This document shows, piece by piece, positions 4,671-5,283 of a DNA stretch of 5,283 nt. Source of the DNA: an uncultured Rhodocyclaceae bacterium (lineage in GTDB: Bacteria; Pseudomonadota; Gammaproteobacteria; Burkholderiales; Rhodocyclaceae); NCBI GenBank assembly GCA_937892345.1, contig CALAGF010000351.1:1-5283 (forward strand), in the 5' to 3' direction. Numbering within the stretch: the stretch's first letter is position 1; each line of letters starts with the position of its first letter. Made by a program: the position numbers and the translations under genes. The notes below the pieces were generated by a model, which was not told where the DNA came from, did no database searches, and saw only the letters and a list, made by a program, of their open reading frames with translations.

Positions 4671-5283
4671 CAGATGACCTTTGCCGTAAAGAGATCGTGC
4701 ATGTTGAGTGCGCCAGCCAGTTTGCCATGATCATCGACCACCAGCAGGGCATTGATGCGCAGGCGTTCCATCATTTCGACAGCCTCAACCGCCAGACGGT
4801 CGGGCCCGATGCTGTGTGGATCAGGGCTCATTGCATCGCCAATAAATGCTGATTGCAGGTCGAGATGTCGCTCGAAGGCGCGGCGCAGGTCACCATCGGT
4901 AAAAATGCCGGTGGGTGAGCCTTCCTGGTCGCAGACGGCGACCAAGCCCAGTCCGCCACGCGACATGGCGACGATGGCATCGGTCACCGGCGTCAGGGCT
5001 GTGACCCGGGGGATGGCGGCCAGGGGGCGCATGACATCGCGCACATGGGTCAGCAGGCGCCGGCCAAGCGAACCGCCGGGGTGTGAGCGAGCGAAATCTT
5101 CCGGGCCGAAACCACGGGCATCCAGCAAGGCGACGGCGAGCGCATCACCCAGTGCGAGTGCTGCCGTGGTACTTGCCGTGGGCGCCAGATTCAGCGGGCA
5201 GGCTTCTTGTGCGACACCCGCATCAAGGTGTACATCCGCTTCCCGTGCCAGCGTCGAGGTCGGAACGCCGGTCATGGTGATCA
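4670..5283 (-). CDS. kdsD: Arabinose-5-phosphate isomerase KdsD/KpsF (N-terminal part outside window)
   Basis: The C-terminal 203 residues are visible; roughly the first 125 of an approximately 330-residue protein lie beyond the right edge. The Met encoded at 5275 is internal (ITMTGVP is a core SIS-domain strand), not a start. The visible part holds the end of the SIS sugar-isomerase domain, with EACPLNLAPTASTTAALALG and the SHPGGSLGRRLL motif, whose histidine is implicated in catalysis in KdsD homologues. Two CBS domains follow, at about visible residues 84-140 (RDVM start, GIFTDGDLRRAF end) and about 150-203 (GDAMSPDPHSI start, ending in the LNMHDLFTAKVI tail). It converts ribulose-5-phosphate to arabinose-5-phosphate, the first committed step to Kdo. 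The stop TGA overlaps the kdsC start by one base. The operon promoter must lie outside the window. Confidence 0.95.
   Translation of the reverse strand, partial: ITMTGVPTSTLAREADVHLDAGVAQEACPLNLAPTASTTAALALGDALAVALLDARGFGPEDFARSHPGGSLGRRLLTHVRDVMRPLAAIPRVTALTPVTDAIVAMSRGGLGLVAVCDQEGSPTGIFTDGDLRRAFERHLDLQSAFIGDAMSPDPHSIGPDRLAVEAVEMMERLRINALLVVDDHGKLAGALNMHDLFTAKVI

Noticed and set aside
4068..4730. A 220-codon open frame on the plus strand, antisense to kdsC
   Set aside because: KdsC has all catalytic HAD motifs in the opposite strand; the antisense frame has none.

Overview
The window looks like a chromosomal segment from a GC-rich, Gram-negative betaproteobacterium that stores polyhydroxyalkanoate (PHA). 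Two neighbouring PhaP-type phasins point to PHA storage, and a kdsD-kdsC-lptC-lptA cluster shows an LPS outer membrane. The mix of genes would fit Rhodocyclales or a relative, but that placement is a judgement from gene content and no comparison was run. All genes look intact apart from the two cut by the window edges. I see no tRNA, rRNA, CRISPR array, prophage or insertion sequence.

Layout. Left block (2-1473, + strand): the 3' part of an EI24/CysZ-like membrane protein gene overlaps a stand-alone molybdopterin-binding-domain (CinA N-terminal/MoaB-like) gene by ATGA. A symmetric hairpin at 1496-1527 then ends transcription from both sides. Middle block (1545-2750, - strand): two tandem, diverged phasin genes separated by a strong hairpin terminator. 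Intergenic 2751-2965: a dense regulatory region with a perfect-consensus sigma70 promoter (TTGACA, 16 bp, TATAAT) for the phasins. A perfect 14-bp inverted repeat is wrapped round its -10 box, a second palindrome (TTGTGCAGTGCACAA on the + strand) lies upstream, and a third inverted repeat lies in the 5' leader. Right block (2966-5283, - strand): kdsD (partial), kdsC, lptC and lptA, transcribed in that order with overlaps of 1, 4 and 4 nt.

How the genes work together. KdsD and KdsC make Kdo for the LPS inner core (Ru5P to A5P, and Kdo8P to Kdo). LptC and LptA form part of the periplasmic bridge that carries finished LPS to the outer membrane. The phasins coat PHA granules and are probably controlled separately from the LPS operon, from their own promoter and operator-like palindromes. 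The usual next gene after lptA in this cluster, lptB (often followed by rpoN), is not here; the phasin locus takes its place.

Most of what is unusual lies in the phasin control region: the geometry of the inverted repeat around the -10 box, an excess of TGCA tetramers consistent with (but not proving) a PhaR-type regulator, and a terminator between the two phasins that leaves the downstream gene without an obvious promoter of its own.
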